From Chryseobacterium candidae (GTDB lineage: Bacteria; Bacteroidota; Bacteroidia; Flavobacteriales; Weeksellaceae), in assembly GCF_004916905.1 (NCBI RefSeq), contig NZ_SDLV01000030.1, positions 45,144-109,143 on the forward strand: a stretch of DNA of 64,000 nt. Direction: 5' to 3'. Each line of letters starts with the position of its first letter. The stretch's first letter is position 1. Positions 37,401 through 45,481 of this stretch are shown piece after piece. The position numbers and the translations under genes are program-made. The notes under the pieces are model-generated. The model was not told where the DNA came from. It made no database searches and saw nothing but the letters and a program-made list of their open reading frames with translations.

Positions 37401-37572
37401 TATACTGAGAATGATAAAGTGTATTCACATTATTATCAATACTCTGTCCGGCTTCCTGTCCGGCTTGTGCAGGCTGTAAAGAATTTGCATAAGCTACAGG
37501 CATCTTATATTGCTGTGCATAAACTGTCTGTAAGAAGAACAGAAATAAAAGAATAAAATAATTGTTTTTCAT
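34453..37572 (-). CDS. Secreted M60-family (mucinase-type) metalloprotease with CBM32-like modules and T9SS sorting domain
   Basis: 1039 residues from ATG 37572, giving signal peptide MKNNYFILLFLFFLQTVYAQ; upstream in-frame codons are rejected. Two F5/8C/CBM32-like modules follow (about 20-165 and 180-320, each with 'tLYH..wn', LRYIPRQDG or similar, and ending SCAEMEF). The M60 catalytic region holds HELGH at 611-615 and a Glu 15 residues after the last His (TTEITNN). The end, from about 965, is a type A T9SS sorting domain (SIYPNPLKNGQ, then GIYVISINKG). M60 enzymes cut O-glycosylated, mucin-like proteins; the CBM32-like modules would bind Gal/GalNAc glycans. Transcribed from the operator-bearing promoter at 37862-37928. 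Confidence 0.92.
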   Translation of the reverse strand: MKNNYFILLFLFFLQTVYAQQYKMPVAYANSLQPAQAGQEAGQSIDNNVNTLYHSQYNLSTALPDQLNFRFSNRVKSVKRLVYKPRTTGPNGIWTSVKISYSTQSNPTVFTTATGVISWAADNTAKTIDLPTAIVHPGVIRVDVLSAQNNFSSCAEMEFYSTEQVDPVQTECTLPTNEFSAYADIPVLPQVAGSSASSFQPGENIENSFDGDVSTLYHCDWNATAATFPISLIYKFDGQTAMNYLRYIPRQDGGPNGLFGNIKISYNTISNPAYVTISTQNFGQTSAIKTVNFPSAITPLNIKIEILDGKNNFASCAEMEFFQTSSNIFNPSAYSNIFNDPILSTLKPTVTQQDIDAISSPFMKGLAQCLFNNTYNRKYRVQTFTPYKTTESINTQYKTGNYNGYENPTGIAFQPNTTAIVFAKDITAANKVYLKIRDFATEGSSPEKTYELKNGINIIAVNNAGLGYISYYTDDVNAAPVTVNITAGIVNGIYKKGTTSAEWAEMLTNDVYPKIDIEGYYTKLVTNKSAVSNFHFTTAQPLIDKYDAIAKSEREMMGFFKFNKNFKNRQLVYMESTGGWFAGGLGVHLDLTWGLSNSTSAPGLDIWGVAHELGHINQVRPGLNWVETTEITNNLYSLWAYYNMYSPTGSNRFTRLEGEIADKTVFPKVAGNRFGEIIIQTQINGKSIMDQFRTDYVNPADANFRSLIPFWQLELYYQLAGASKNASPLAFDSDMSDEDTPVVTPAVPGVDYAHWFATVAEKVRNTNETQLTQGQLLMNFVKNTCDAVQEDLTDFFTSTGFLKPINATISDYTNNQMTITQSMIDDVKSYVLAKGYAKPVSPVINYLSANSVNAFRNMQQVSGVTGVGAQITTNAQGQFLLVDNSKWNNAVAFETYNASNQLISVSIVGTGDTTLANTYVDYPASALNVYAVGYNGQKILVYPAFTLATDHIKINNNEFSIYPNPLKNGQKLVIDIKNSRENLKAELYDMTGKLFISAKGSLNDINKEINNKIQDLKTGIYVISINKGTNTYQSKIIKE

Positions 37573-37861
37573 TTGGTGTAAATTTTTGATTAAAAAAATA
37601 ATAAAATGACAAGGTATGAATAGGTTACAGGAGTATAGCTGCCATTTAAATCTCCACTGGATGCATCCAGCTTTGACTTGTTTTTGGATAATAGTTGTAT
37701 TCAATCATCTTCCCGAACATTACTTGTATACTATTTACGGTAATGGTAAAAAATACTTTAATAGCTCAAAACTTTATCCTCAAAAAGGCTTTTTTACAGG
37801 CAATACTCTCATTGCATTCCTGTTTTTAGTTTGTGGTACATTTATATTGAAAGCCTTCTTT

Positions 37862-37928
37862 CAAAATTAAGAATTTAAGTAATTTAACAAACTAATCCCT
37901 ACCTGTTTTTAAATATTCACTACCAGTT
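37862..37928 (-). promoter_or_regulatory. Operator/promoter S1 (38-bp GntR-type site plus -7 box)
   Basis: Site 37891-37928 read on the minus strand begins AACTGGTAGTGAA and carries ACAGGTAGGGATTAGT at its end. A TTTG -33 element overlaps its last base, and TAATTTTG (37862-37869) follows after a 21-bp gap. It points at the M60 gene, with a leader of about 285 bases that contains the perfect palindrome CTGGATGCATCCAG (37657-37670). Confidence 0.75.
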
Positions 37929-38105
37929 GACTTGTCTGGAAATAGCTTTGTTAATAAAATAGAAATGACAAAAAAATTAAAAGAAATTTAAAAATAAACC
38001 CTGTAAGAAAGGCGATTTCAATAGGAACACATTATATTTTTGGATTGCCAAACAATCCCGGATTCAAAATCGAATAATTCTCCGGAATCAGAAGCCAAAG
38101 GACCT

Positions 38106-38285
38106 TTACAGTCTTCTCAGGAAAGCTAAAAAAAATTGAAGAAATACTTCTAGCGTCTGATCCGGAGAAGTTATTTTCGTCCCGATTGGATAAGATTTTT
38201 TATCCGTAATTTTTTTAAAAGCATTACCCAGATCATTAATGATCTTTTGTCCGGTAGCGGAACTAAGCGAAACATTGATTTTTTA
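38106..38285 (-). other. Possible decayed coding fragment between promoters S1 and S2
   Basis: On the minus strand a start-less open stretch reads as a protein-like sequence (GQKIINDLGNAFKKITDKK, then TSPDQTLEVFLQFF) to a stop at 38106. A neighbouring frame continues with LWLLIPENYSILNPGLFG to about 38025. No family recognised. It may be the shifted remnant of a lost gene. Otherwise the gap 37929-38321 shows nothing, nor does 38389-38624 beyond an untranslated leader. Confidence 0.25.
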
Positions 38286-38321
38286 GTCGTTTAATAAATC
38301 TATTTCAGGACAAAACAAATC

Positions 38322-38388
38322 AACTGGTAGTGAACATTCAGAAACAGGTAGGTACAGGTTTGTACAGTTGTTTTAATTCTTAATTTTG
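38322..38388 (+). promoter_or_regulatory. Operator/promoter S2 (38-bp GntR-type site plus -7 box)
   Basis: Site 38322-38359 begins AACTGGTAGTGAA and ends ACAGGTAGGTACAGGT. TTTG (38359-38362) then 18 bases then TAATTTTG (38381-38388) forms a full consensus promoter. It is nearly the same as S1 well beyond the operator. It points at the nucleotidyltransferase gene at 38625, with a leader of about 230 bases. Confidence 0.75.
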
Positions 38389-38624
38389 ACAAAAGAAGGG
38401 TTTCCGGTAAAGATGTCTAAATACTTGAGAAAGCTGTAATAGAAAGTGGAAGAGTACACAATCTTCCAACCCCAAAATGAGAATTTCTGCTTTCGTTCTA
38501 TATTCAATCGTTTTGATATAAAAATATCGGGCTTGTAAAGGTTTCAATTACACTGTTTTTAAGGTAATACCTGCGAAGGAATTTTATAAAAACTAAGAAA
38601 TTTTAAATAACATCATTAAAAAAA

Positions 38625-39539
38625 ATGAATACAAATCACCAACCTACACTAATAGTTTTAGCAGCCGGAATGGGCAGTAGATACGGAAGTCTCAAACAGA
38701 TAGACACATTTACTCCACAGGGAGATACTATTATAGATTTTTCTTTATATGATGCATTGCAAGCAGGTTTTAAGAAATTTGTTTTCATTATTCGTAAGAA
38801 TTTTGAACAGGAATTTAAAGAGATGTTTGAGAAAAAAATGAAAAGTAAAGCCGAAATAGAATATGTATTTCAGGAAATAGATACTGTTCCAGAAAAATAC
38901 CTTAATAAAGAACGTACCAAACCATGGGGTACTGGGCAGGCATTATTACTTACTAAAGATGTGGTGCACGAAAATTTTGCCATTATTAATGCCGATGATT
39001 TTTATGGAAGAGATGCCTTTATGACGATGTATGATTTTCTAAAAGAAACAGATATCAATTCTTATAATTTTAGTATGATAGGTTATTTATTGAAAAATAC
39101 GGTTTCAGACCATGGCTATGTCTCCCGAGGAATATGTGATGTAGATTTTAATGGAAACTTATTAAACGTCACAGAAAGAACACATATCGAGAAAAATGAA
39201 AACGGATTAAGGTATAAAGAAGAAGATGAGAGCTTTACAGCAATTGAAGAGGATGTAACCGTATCAATGAATTTTTGGGGATTTACACCAAAATGTTTTG
39301 AATTTGGCAGTGATTCTTTTAAGCGTTTTTTGGAAGAAAACAAGCAGAGTTTAAAAGCAGAATATTATTTACCAACTTTGGTTGCCGACAGTATAGCATC
39401 TGGAAAAGTTAACGTAAGATTACTGAAATCTAACAACAAGTGGTTTGGAGTTACCTATCCTGAAGATAAAAAAATTATACAAAAAAATATTTCAGAATTA
39501 AGAATGAAGAAGCTTTATCCAGAGAATTTATGGGAATAA
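38625..39539 (+). CDS. Sugar-1-phosphate nucleotidyltransferase family protein
   Basis: 304 residues, cytoplasmic. The NTP-binding start LIVLAAGMGSRYGSLKQID (about 9-27) is the GxGxR signature of NDP-sugar pyrophosphorylases, and FAIINADDFYG (about 118-128) holds the metal-binding Asp pair. It would join a nucleotide to a sugar 1-phosphate. In this locus the useful reaction would be making UDP-sugar from galactose or hexosamine 1-phosphate, which is an inference from context; nucleotide and sugar preference cannot be read from sequence. It is first in the transcript from S2, 93 bases ahead of the NagB-like fusion gene. Confidence 0.82.
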   Translation: MNTNHQPTLIVLAAGMGSRYGSLKQIDTFTPQGDTIIDFSLYDALQAGFKKFVFIIRKNFEQEFKEMFEKKMKSKAEIEYVFQEIDTVPEKYLNKERTKPWGTGQALLLTKDVVHENFAIINADDFYGRDAFMTMYDFLKETDINSYNFSMIGYLLKNTVSDHGYVSRGICDVDFNGNLLNVTERTHIEKNENGLRYKEEDESFTAIEEDVTVSMNFWGFTPKCFEFGSDSFKRFLEENKQSLKAEYYLPTLVADSIASGKVNVRLLKSNNKWFGVTYPEDKKIIQKNISELRMKKLYPENLWE

Positions 39540-39632
39540 TCTAATTTTTTAACTGAAAAAGTTAATTAACAATTTAGAAATATAAATTCTATATATAAAT
39601 TTAATTTTAGCACTATCCAAAACCAAACTAAT

Positions 39633-41561
39633 ATGTTAAAAAGCACAATAGATTCCTCTACAGGATTTGAGAAAAGATTTGAAAAAATAGAAACAGTTAT
39701 TTTCACGGATTCGCTTTCAGCTTCAAAATCTGTGGCAAAAGAGATCTCAGATCTTATACGGGTAAAGCAGTCTCAAAAACAACCTTGTATTATAGGGCTG
39801 GCAACAGGTTCCTCTCCCAAGAGTTTATATGCCGAATTGGTACGTATGCACAGAGAGGAAGGCTTGAGCTTCAAAAATGTAGTTACTTTCAACCTTGATG
39901 AATATTATCCTATGGAACCGGATTCTATACATAGTTATGTCCGCTTTATGAAAGAATTATTGTTTGATAAAGTAGATATTCTGCCTGAAAACTGTCACAT
40001 TCCTGACGGAACATTATCCAAAGAAGAAATAGCAGGCTATTGTACTGAATATGAACTTAAAATAGAAGCTTTAGGCGGGATAGATCTGCAGATTTTAGGC
40101 ATTGGCGGTAATGGTCATATCGGGTTTAATGAATCAGGCTCCTTACAAAACTCCAAAACCCGTCTTGTAGCATTAGATCATATCACAAGAGTAGCTGCAA
40201 GCAATGAGTTTTTAGGACTGTCAAATACTCCCAGAACAGCTATTACATTGGGAGTAAAGAAAATAATGGAAGCGAAAAGAGTCATACTATTAGCATGGGG
40301 TGAATCTAAATCAAATATTATAAAAGAGTCTGTAGAAGGGCCTGTTACCAACCTGGTGCCGGCTTCCTATCTGCAGGAACATAAAAACGCTGCTTTTGTA
40401 CTGGATCAGGGAGCAGCTCATAAACTTACCCGGATTAATACTCCATGGCTGGTAGAAAAAATAGAATGGACGGAGGCATTGACCCGAAAAGCCGTTTTAG
40501 GACTAGCCCAGAAAATAAAAAAACCTATATTAAAGCTCACCGATTCTGATTATATAGAAAACGGAATGAGCGATTTGCTTGCAGACAAAGGACCTGCCTA
40601 CGATATCAATATCCAAATTTTTAATAAATTACAACATACCATAACTGGCTGGCCTGGAGGTAAGCCAGGAGCAGATGATACTAATAGACCGGAGAGAAAA
40701 ACCCCGGCTAAGAAAAGAGTTCTTATATTCAGTCCGCATCCGGATGATGATATTATCAGTATGGGCGGAACTTTCATAAGACTACATCAGCAGGGGCATG
40801 AAGTTCATGTAGCCTATCAAACCTCTGGAAATATAGCTGTAGCAGATTCTGAAGCATTGCGTTTTGCGAATTTTGTGTGTGATTACAATGAAATGTTTGG
40901 TATAGAAAATGGTGAAGCGAAAAAGATTTTTGAAAAAGCAGTCAGATTTTTACAGAATAAGAAAAATAGCGATATAGACATTCCTGAAGTAAGACATATA
41001 AAGGGCTTAATAAGAAAAGGAGAAGCAAGATCTACCTGCTATTTTGTGGGAATACCAGACAGCCGGATTCATTTTTTGGAAATGCCCTTCTATGAAACAG
41101 GCAGAATAGAAAAAAAACCATTGAGCAAAGAGGACATAGAAATTGTAACAGACATAATAGACAAAGTAAAACCCCATCAAATATATGCAGCTGGTGATTT
41201 AGCAGATCCTCATGGAACGCACAAAGTATGTTTAGATGCTATTTTCGAATCTGTTAAAAGTTTAAAACCGAAGGAATACATGAAAGATTGTTGGTTATGG
41301 TTGTATAGAGGAGCATGGAAAGAGTGGTCTATAGAAGAAATAGAAATGGCAGTACCCCTAAGCCCGGACCAAATTTTGGAAAAGCGCTATGGAATTTTCA
41401 AGCATCAATCTCAAAAAGATGGAGTCGTATTTCAGGGAACAGATATGAGAGAATTCTGGCAAAGAGCAGAAGAAAGAAACAGGGAAACAGCAGAGACTTA
41501 TCATAAAATGGGACTTGCCACTTATGCTGCCATGGAAGCTTTTGTAAGGTGGGAATTCTAA
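39633..41561 (+). CDS. NagB-like glucosamine-6-phosphate deaminase fused to a PIG-L/LmbE deacetylase domain
   Basis: 642 residues in two domains. Residues about 15-275 are NagB-like: GLATGSSPKSLYAEL (phosphate loop), FNLDEYYPM with the general-base Asp and LGIGGNGHIGFNESG with the catalytic His and Glu. Residues about 362-600 are a PIG-L/LmbE-type deacetylase with HPDDD (369-373), a later DPHGTH segment for zinc, and an extra C-terminal helix. The pair could deacetylate an N-acetylhexosamine derivative and deaminate the phosphate ester, linking GlcNAc or GalNAc use to glycolysis. Such long NagB-like proteins are known in Bacteroidota. It is shared by the S2 transcript with the nucleotidyltransferase. 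Confidence 0.88.
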   Translation: MLKSTIDSSTGFEKRFEKIETVIFTDSLSASKSVAKEISDLIRVKQSQKQPCIIGLATGSSPKSLYAELVRMHREEGLSFKNVVTFNLDEYYPMEPDSIHSYVRFMKELLFDKVDILPENCHIPDGTLSKEEIAGYCTEYELKIEALGGIDLQILGIGGNGHIGFNESGSLQNSKTRLVALDHITRVAASNEFLGLSNTPRTAITLGVKKIMEAKRVILLAWGESKSNIIKESVEGPVTNLVPASYLQEHKNAAFVLDQGAAHKLTRINTPWLVEKIEWTEALTRKAVLGLAQKIKKPILKLTDSDYIENGMSDLLADKGPAYDINIQIFNKLQHTITGWPGGKPGADDTNRPERKTPAKKRVLIFSPHPDDDIISMGGTFIRLHQQGHEVHVAYQTSGNIAVADSEALRFANFVCDYNEMFGIENGEAKKIFEKAVRFLQNKKNSDIDIPEVRHIKGLIRKGEARSTCYFVGIPDSRIHFLEMPFYETGRIEKKPLSKEDIEIVTDIIDKVKPHQIYAAGDLADPHGTHKVCLDAIFESVKSLKPKEYMKDCWLWLYRGAWKEWSIEEIEMAVPLSPDQILEKRYGIFKHQSQKDGVVFQGTDMREFWQRAEERNRETAETYHKMGLATYAAMEAFVRWEF

Positions 41562-42167
41562 AAAATAAAGCAGTTTTCTTAATCAAAAAATATATTTTCT
41601 CACAATAAAAGACAGAGTTGAAGTTTTATAAATCACACAAAAAGAATGTTTTAACTTTGCTGAGGTAGGTAATAGGGAAAATATGAAACCCAGGCAGACC
41701 TTTTGATATTCGTATACAGCAAATTCTGAATTTAGCAATAAACAGCGTAAACAAAAAGCTCAAAGTTTTTTATATGCAGTAAATTCTGTAGAAGAAAAAG
41801 GTTTGTGAAGGAAGTATTATGCCTGTATTTCAACAATACATCACAGATGTTTTGGGCTGTTTGCAAAGTTGTTCGGTAATTGTACTTTAAATTTTTTACA
41901 TTCTTTTTATGCTTTGACAGGACGTAATTCTTCACAAATACAAATCTCTAAATCAAATTTAATATATATTTAATTTCTTTACTGATATAATTTTTTTGAC
42001 CAGTACAGAAGGCGGTCATGGGTGGATTTTTTCCGCCCATTATTATTTTATGCTTTAAAAAATCAATAAGCTAAACGGCTTTTTTTCTCAAAAAGAAGAA
42101 AAGAATGAACTAAAGTCTGAAAACCATAACCCAATCAATAGGATTAAACCTACTCAAATACTTTTCA
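41562..42167. other. Intergenic region without recognised gene; promoter-like box and hairpin
   Basis: No protein-like frame is convincing. A TAACTTTG box (41652-41659) and, 360 bases later, the hairpin ATGGGTGGA (42018-42026) / TCCGCCCAT (42032-42040) with a T-rich tail could bound a noncoding RNA or be relics. The near-identical 12-mers CAGCAAATTCTG (41717) and CAGTAAATTCTG (41777) lie 60 bases apart. Confidence 0.3.
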
Positions 42168-42235
42168 AACTGGTGGTAAAGTGACAAAAACTGGTGGCTA
42201 CCAGTATGGAGATATGAGGTAAAACTCTACATTTG
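42168..42235 (+). promoter_or_regulatory. Operator/promoter S3 (38-bp GntR-type site plus -7 box)
   Basis: Site 42168-42205 begins AACTGGTGGTAAA and ends with the best palindrome of the set, ACTGGT-GGCT-ACCAGT. TACATTTG (42228-42235) follows after 22 bp. It points at the SusC gene at 42571 with a leader of about 330 bases, and is the only evident promoter for SusC, SusD and perhaps the M60 and GH31 genes behind. Confidence 0.75.
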
Positions 42236-42570
42236 AGTAACATAGAGTTAATGTTATAGCAATAGTTAGTTCACACTCAAACAAGACTTGCAATCAAACA
42301 AAATAAGAAGAAAATAGATAGAGTATTTGTGGATCATCAGGAGGTTTCCTTTTCCATATTTTCCAATTATGCTGGAACAAACGAAAAAATAGAAACAATT
42401 GTTTAAATGTGAAAACAGTACTGAAATAGTCATTTGTTTCTATAGAATTTGAAGAGCAAAGAGTAATATAAAACCTTTAGATTTTTCTTATCATATCTTA
42501 TTTATAAAAAAGATTGGTAAGAAGCCAACTACCCTTAAATAGAATAACATTTTAATAAACTTAATAAAAC

Positions 42571-45462
42571 ATGAAGAAAAAAACTATTATTTTGAGTGCA
42601 CTTCTAATGTCATCTATAACATTAGTGGATGCACAGAAAACTAAAAACAAACCTTCAGACTCTATCACTAAAAAAGTAAAAGATGTGGAAGAAATTGTTT
42701 TGGTAGGATATGGAAAACAGAAAAAAGGAACTGTTTCCGGATCTATAGCTTCTGTTGATAAAAAGATACTGCAGGACCGCCCAACAACAAGCTTAACAGC
42801 GAGTATACAAGGTGCATTACCCGGAGTTACAATTAAATCTTCTTTAGGAGATGTAGGTTCTGTACCCGCATTAAATGTAAGGGGAAGAAGTGTTGCGGGT
42901 AATTCGCCACTTTATATTATAGATGGTATTCTTTCTAGTGCTGCAGACTTTTCCAGGCTGAGTCCGGCTGATGTTGAAAACATAAGCATATTAAAAGATG
43001 CAGCAGCAGCAATCTATGGTACAAGAGCTGGCTATGGTGTCATTCTTGTCGAGACCAAAAAAGGCGGCGGAGGGAAGATGAGTATAGGTTATAATATGTA
43101 TAATGGCTATCAGACACCCACTTATTTACCCAAGTATGTAGATGCTGTTGAATATATGAAACTAAAAAATGAAGCATATTTCAACGCAGATAATAGTGTC
43201 GGTCATTTTTCTCAATACAAGCAAGAACAAATCGATCTTACAGCTGCTGGCACAGACCCTGATCGATACCCTAACACAGACTGGTATAAAGCCACTTATA
43301 GAAAAATGGCAAACCTCCTAAATAATGAGATTAACGTATCAGGGGGAGATAAAATTCGTTATTTCGCAAGTTTAGGATATCTGAAACAGGAGTCTCTATC
43401 CCCTACAAAAGGTATGGACAGATATTCTTTCAGGGCAAATACCTCCTCTAAATTAAGTGAAAAATTTACCGTCAATTCTAATATATCGTTTATCAAACAA
43501 ATGATCAATGATCAGGGAGGTGGTATTAATACTAGAGAACTGGCAAGAATAACTCCTACTATGGCATTAAGGCAATCCAACGGATGGTGGGGATCTATAA
43601 ATGCAGGTAAAGTAGATAATACATTTGCGAATACCAATCCTATAAGAAATAACATAGAAGGAGGAGATTCCAAGTCAAATGATCAAAAATTTATGGGAGC
43701 ATTATCCACCAGTTATACTCCTGTAAAAGGATTAAATATAGATGCCCAAATCAGCTACTCAAACTGGAACTATCGTTTAGGTGAATTTACAAATACGCTA
43801 AGCCCTGTAAACAATTTTTTAACTAAAGTTCCTATTGCTGCAACGGCAAGAGCAGTTAATAACTATCATGAAAAATGGGAATCAGATGAATTGCTTAATA
43901 CTCAGGTTTTGGTAGGTTATGAAAAAAAAATATCATCACATTATTTTAAAGTCTTGGGAGGGGCTTCTTATGAAGACTATACACGTAGAATAATAGAGGG
44001 TAGAAAATCTAATATACCAAAAGATGGATTGCATTCTTTAAGTGCTCTTTCTACCCTTGACGGAACCTTAGATGAATTGAAATCTAATACCAGCCAATAT
44101 GCTTTCCAGTCTGTTTTCGCACGTATCAATTATAATTATCAGGAAAAATATTTTTTAGAAGGGATTATAAGAGCAGATGCTTCTTCGCGTTTTGCTAAGG
44201 AAAACAGGTGGGGGTATTTTCCTGCAGTTATGGCTTCCTGGAGGCTGGATAAGGAAAATTTTATTAAAAACCTGAATTTCATCAATACACTAAAATTAAG
44301 AGGCTCCTATGGTAGTGCCGGATCTATCAATACCATCGGTTATTATGACAGCCAGACCTATATGGATAGTAATTCTACAGTTCTGGGGAATGTTATTGTT
44401 GGTTCAGTATCACCAGGTAAGCTTGGTTTTTCGGGTATAGGCTGGGAAAAAATTGTTACCAAAAATATTGGTCTGGATGGATCTCTATTCAATAATACTT
44501 TCACTTTCTCGGTAGATGTATATAACCGTCTTACAAAAGGGGCTTTAATGAACAATCAATTGCCATATGAAACAGGGGTAATTATGGACAGTGATCCGGT
44601 AAAAAACCAAACACCTCCTATAAATGCGGGTGATGTGGTAAATAAAGGAATAGAAATTACTTTGGGATACAATAAGAATTTTGAAAATGGGGACTTTTAT
44701 ATCAATGCTAATTTTGCTAAAAACCGTAATGAAGTTCTTTCACTTATCAATAGCAAACCTCTGTATAAAGATAACTGGATAACACAAGTAGGAGGTTCAA
44801 TTGGCGATTTCTACGGATACAAAACTGCTGGTCTCTTAACCCAGGAGGATATTAATAATAATTATCCTAAGTTATACAGCTCTTCTCAGGCTGGCGATAT
44901 AAAGTATGTGGATATTAATGGAGATGGAGTTGTTGATGAGAATGATAGGACAGTTATAGGAAATGATGTTCCTAGTTTTACCTACGGACTAAGCATAGGA
45001 GGCAGATATAAAAATTTTGATCTTAACATAGTAGGGCAGGGGGTAAAGAATGTTCAGGTATATCTGGATAAAGAATCTTCTCAGGCATTTTTCAATGGGG
45101 CAGGTGCAAAACAATATGTCCTGGATAACCGATGGACTCCTGAGAATCCAGATCCTAATGCATTATACCATAGGGTTTTGCCGTCTGGAGGTGGAACTCA
45201 GAATATTGGTGTTGCTTCAGATTTTTGGCTTTTTGATGCCAGTTACTTTAGAATTAAGTCTGTTACTTTGGGATATTCCATTCCTCAGGAAACCATTAGC
45301 CGTATAGGATTGAAAAAATTCAGAATATATGCCAACTTAGAAAATTACTTTACGTTCAGAGGAGACAAAAGAGTAAAAGATTTTGATCCTGAAATGGCAA
45401 GTGACCGTTCCACGTATCCAAACTTAAAAACCATATCGTTTGGTATAAATGCTACTTTTTAA
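42571..45462 (+). CDS. SusC/RagA-family TonB-dependent transporter of the glycan locus
   Basis: 963 residues. Signal peptide to about 21 (LVDAQ), no N-terminal regulatory domain, TonB-box-like EEIVLVGYGKQKKGTVSGSI, plug with IQGALPGVTI and SILKDAAAAIYGTRAGYGVI. The plug motif lacks the usual Thr of 'DAAATAIYG', being one residue shorter there. The barrel ends NLKTISFGINATF. It pairs with the SusD protein encoded 19 bases later and should import glycopeptide- or mucin-derived oligosaccharide, judged from the neighbouring M60, GH31 and GH35 genes. Expression is expected from S3. Confidence 0.95.
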   Translation: MKKKTIILSALLMSSITLVDAQKTKNKPSDSITKKVKDVEEIVLVGYGKQKKGTVSGSIASVDKKILQDRPTTSLTASIQGALPGVTIKSSLGDVGSVPALNVRGRSVAGNSPLYIIDGILSSAADFSRLSPADVENISILKDAAAAIYGTRAGYGVILVETKKGGGGKMSIGYNMYNGYQTPTYLPKYVDAVEYMKLKNEAYFNADNSVGHFSQYKQEQIDLTAAGTDPDRYPNTDWYKATYRKMANLLNNEINVSGGDKIRYFASLGYLKQESLSPTKGMDRYSFRANTSSKLSEKFTVNSNISFIKQMINDQGGGINTRELARITPTMALRQSNGWWGSINAGKVDNTFANTNPIRNNIEGGDSKSNDQKFMGALSTSYTPVKGLNIDAQISYSNWNYRLGEFTNTLSPVNNFLTKVPIAATARAVNNYHEKWESDELLNTQVLVGYEKKISSHYFKVLGGASYEDYTRRIIEGRKSNIPKDGLHSLSALSTLDGTLDELKSNTSQYAFQSVFARINYNYQEKYFLEGIIRADASSRFAKENRWGYFPAVMASWRLDKENFIKNLNFINTLKLRGSYGSAGSINTIGYYDSQTYMDSNSTVLGNVIVGSVSPGKLGFSGIGWEKIVTKNIGLDGSLFNNTFTFSVDVYNRLTKGALMNNQLPYETGVIMDSDPVKNQTPPINAGDVVNKGIEITLGYNKNFENGDFYINANFAKNRNEVLSLINSKPLYKDNWITQVGGSIGDFYGYKTAGLLTQEDINNNYPKLYSSSQAGDIKYVDINGDGVVDENDRTVIGNDVPSFTYGLSIGGRYKNFDLNIVGQGVKNVQVYLDKESSQAFFNGAGAKQYVLDNRWTPENPDPNALYHRVLPSGGGTQNIGVASDFWLFDASYFRIKSVTLGYSIPQETISRIGLKKFRIYANLENYFTFRGDKRVKDFDPEMASDRSTYPNLKTISFGINATF

Positions 45463-45481
45463 TTTAATAAACATCTAAAAA

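Noticed and set aside
37616..37870. 84-codon frame on the plus strand upstream of the first M60 gene
   Set aside because: It covers the minus-strand promoter S1 region and leader, has no promoter or family resemblance, and its codon use is unlike neighbours.
41732..41935. 67-codon minus-strand frame in the 41.6-42.6 kb gap
   Set aside because: No recognisable domain, no promoter or spacing support, AT-driven residue mix; probably chance.
42996..43035. Frameshift or deletion in the SusC plug motif (DAAAAIYGTRAGYG instead of DAAATAIYGARAANG)
   Set aside because: The frame continues intact for the full 963 residues to a normal barrel end, so it is a sequence variant rather than damage.
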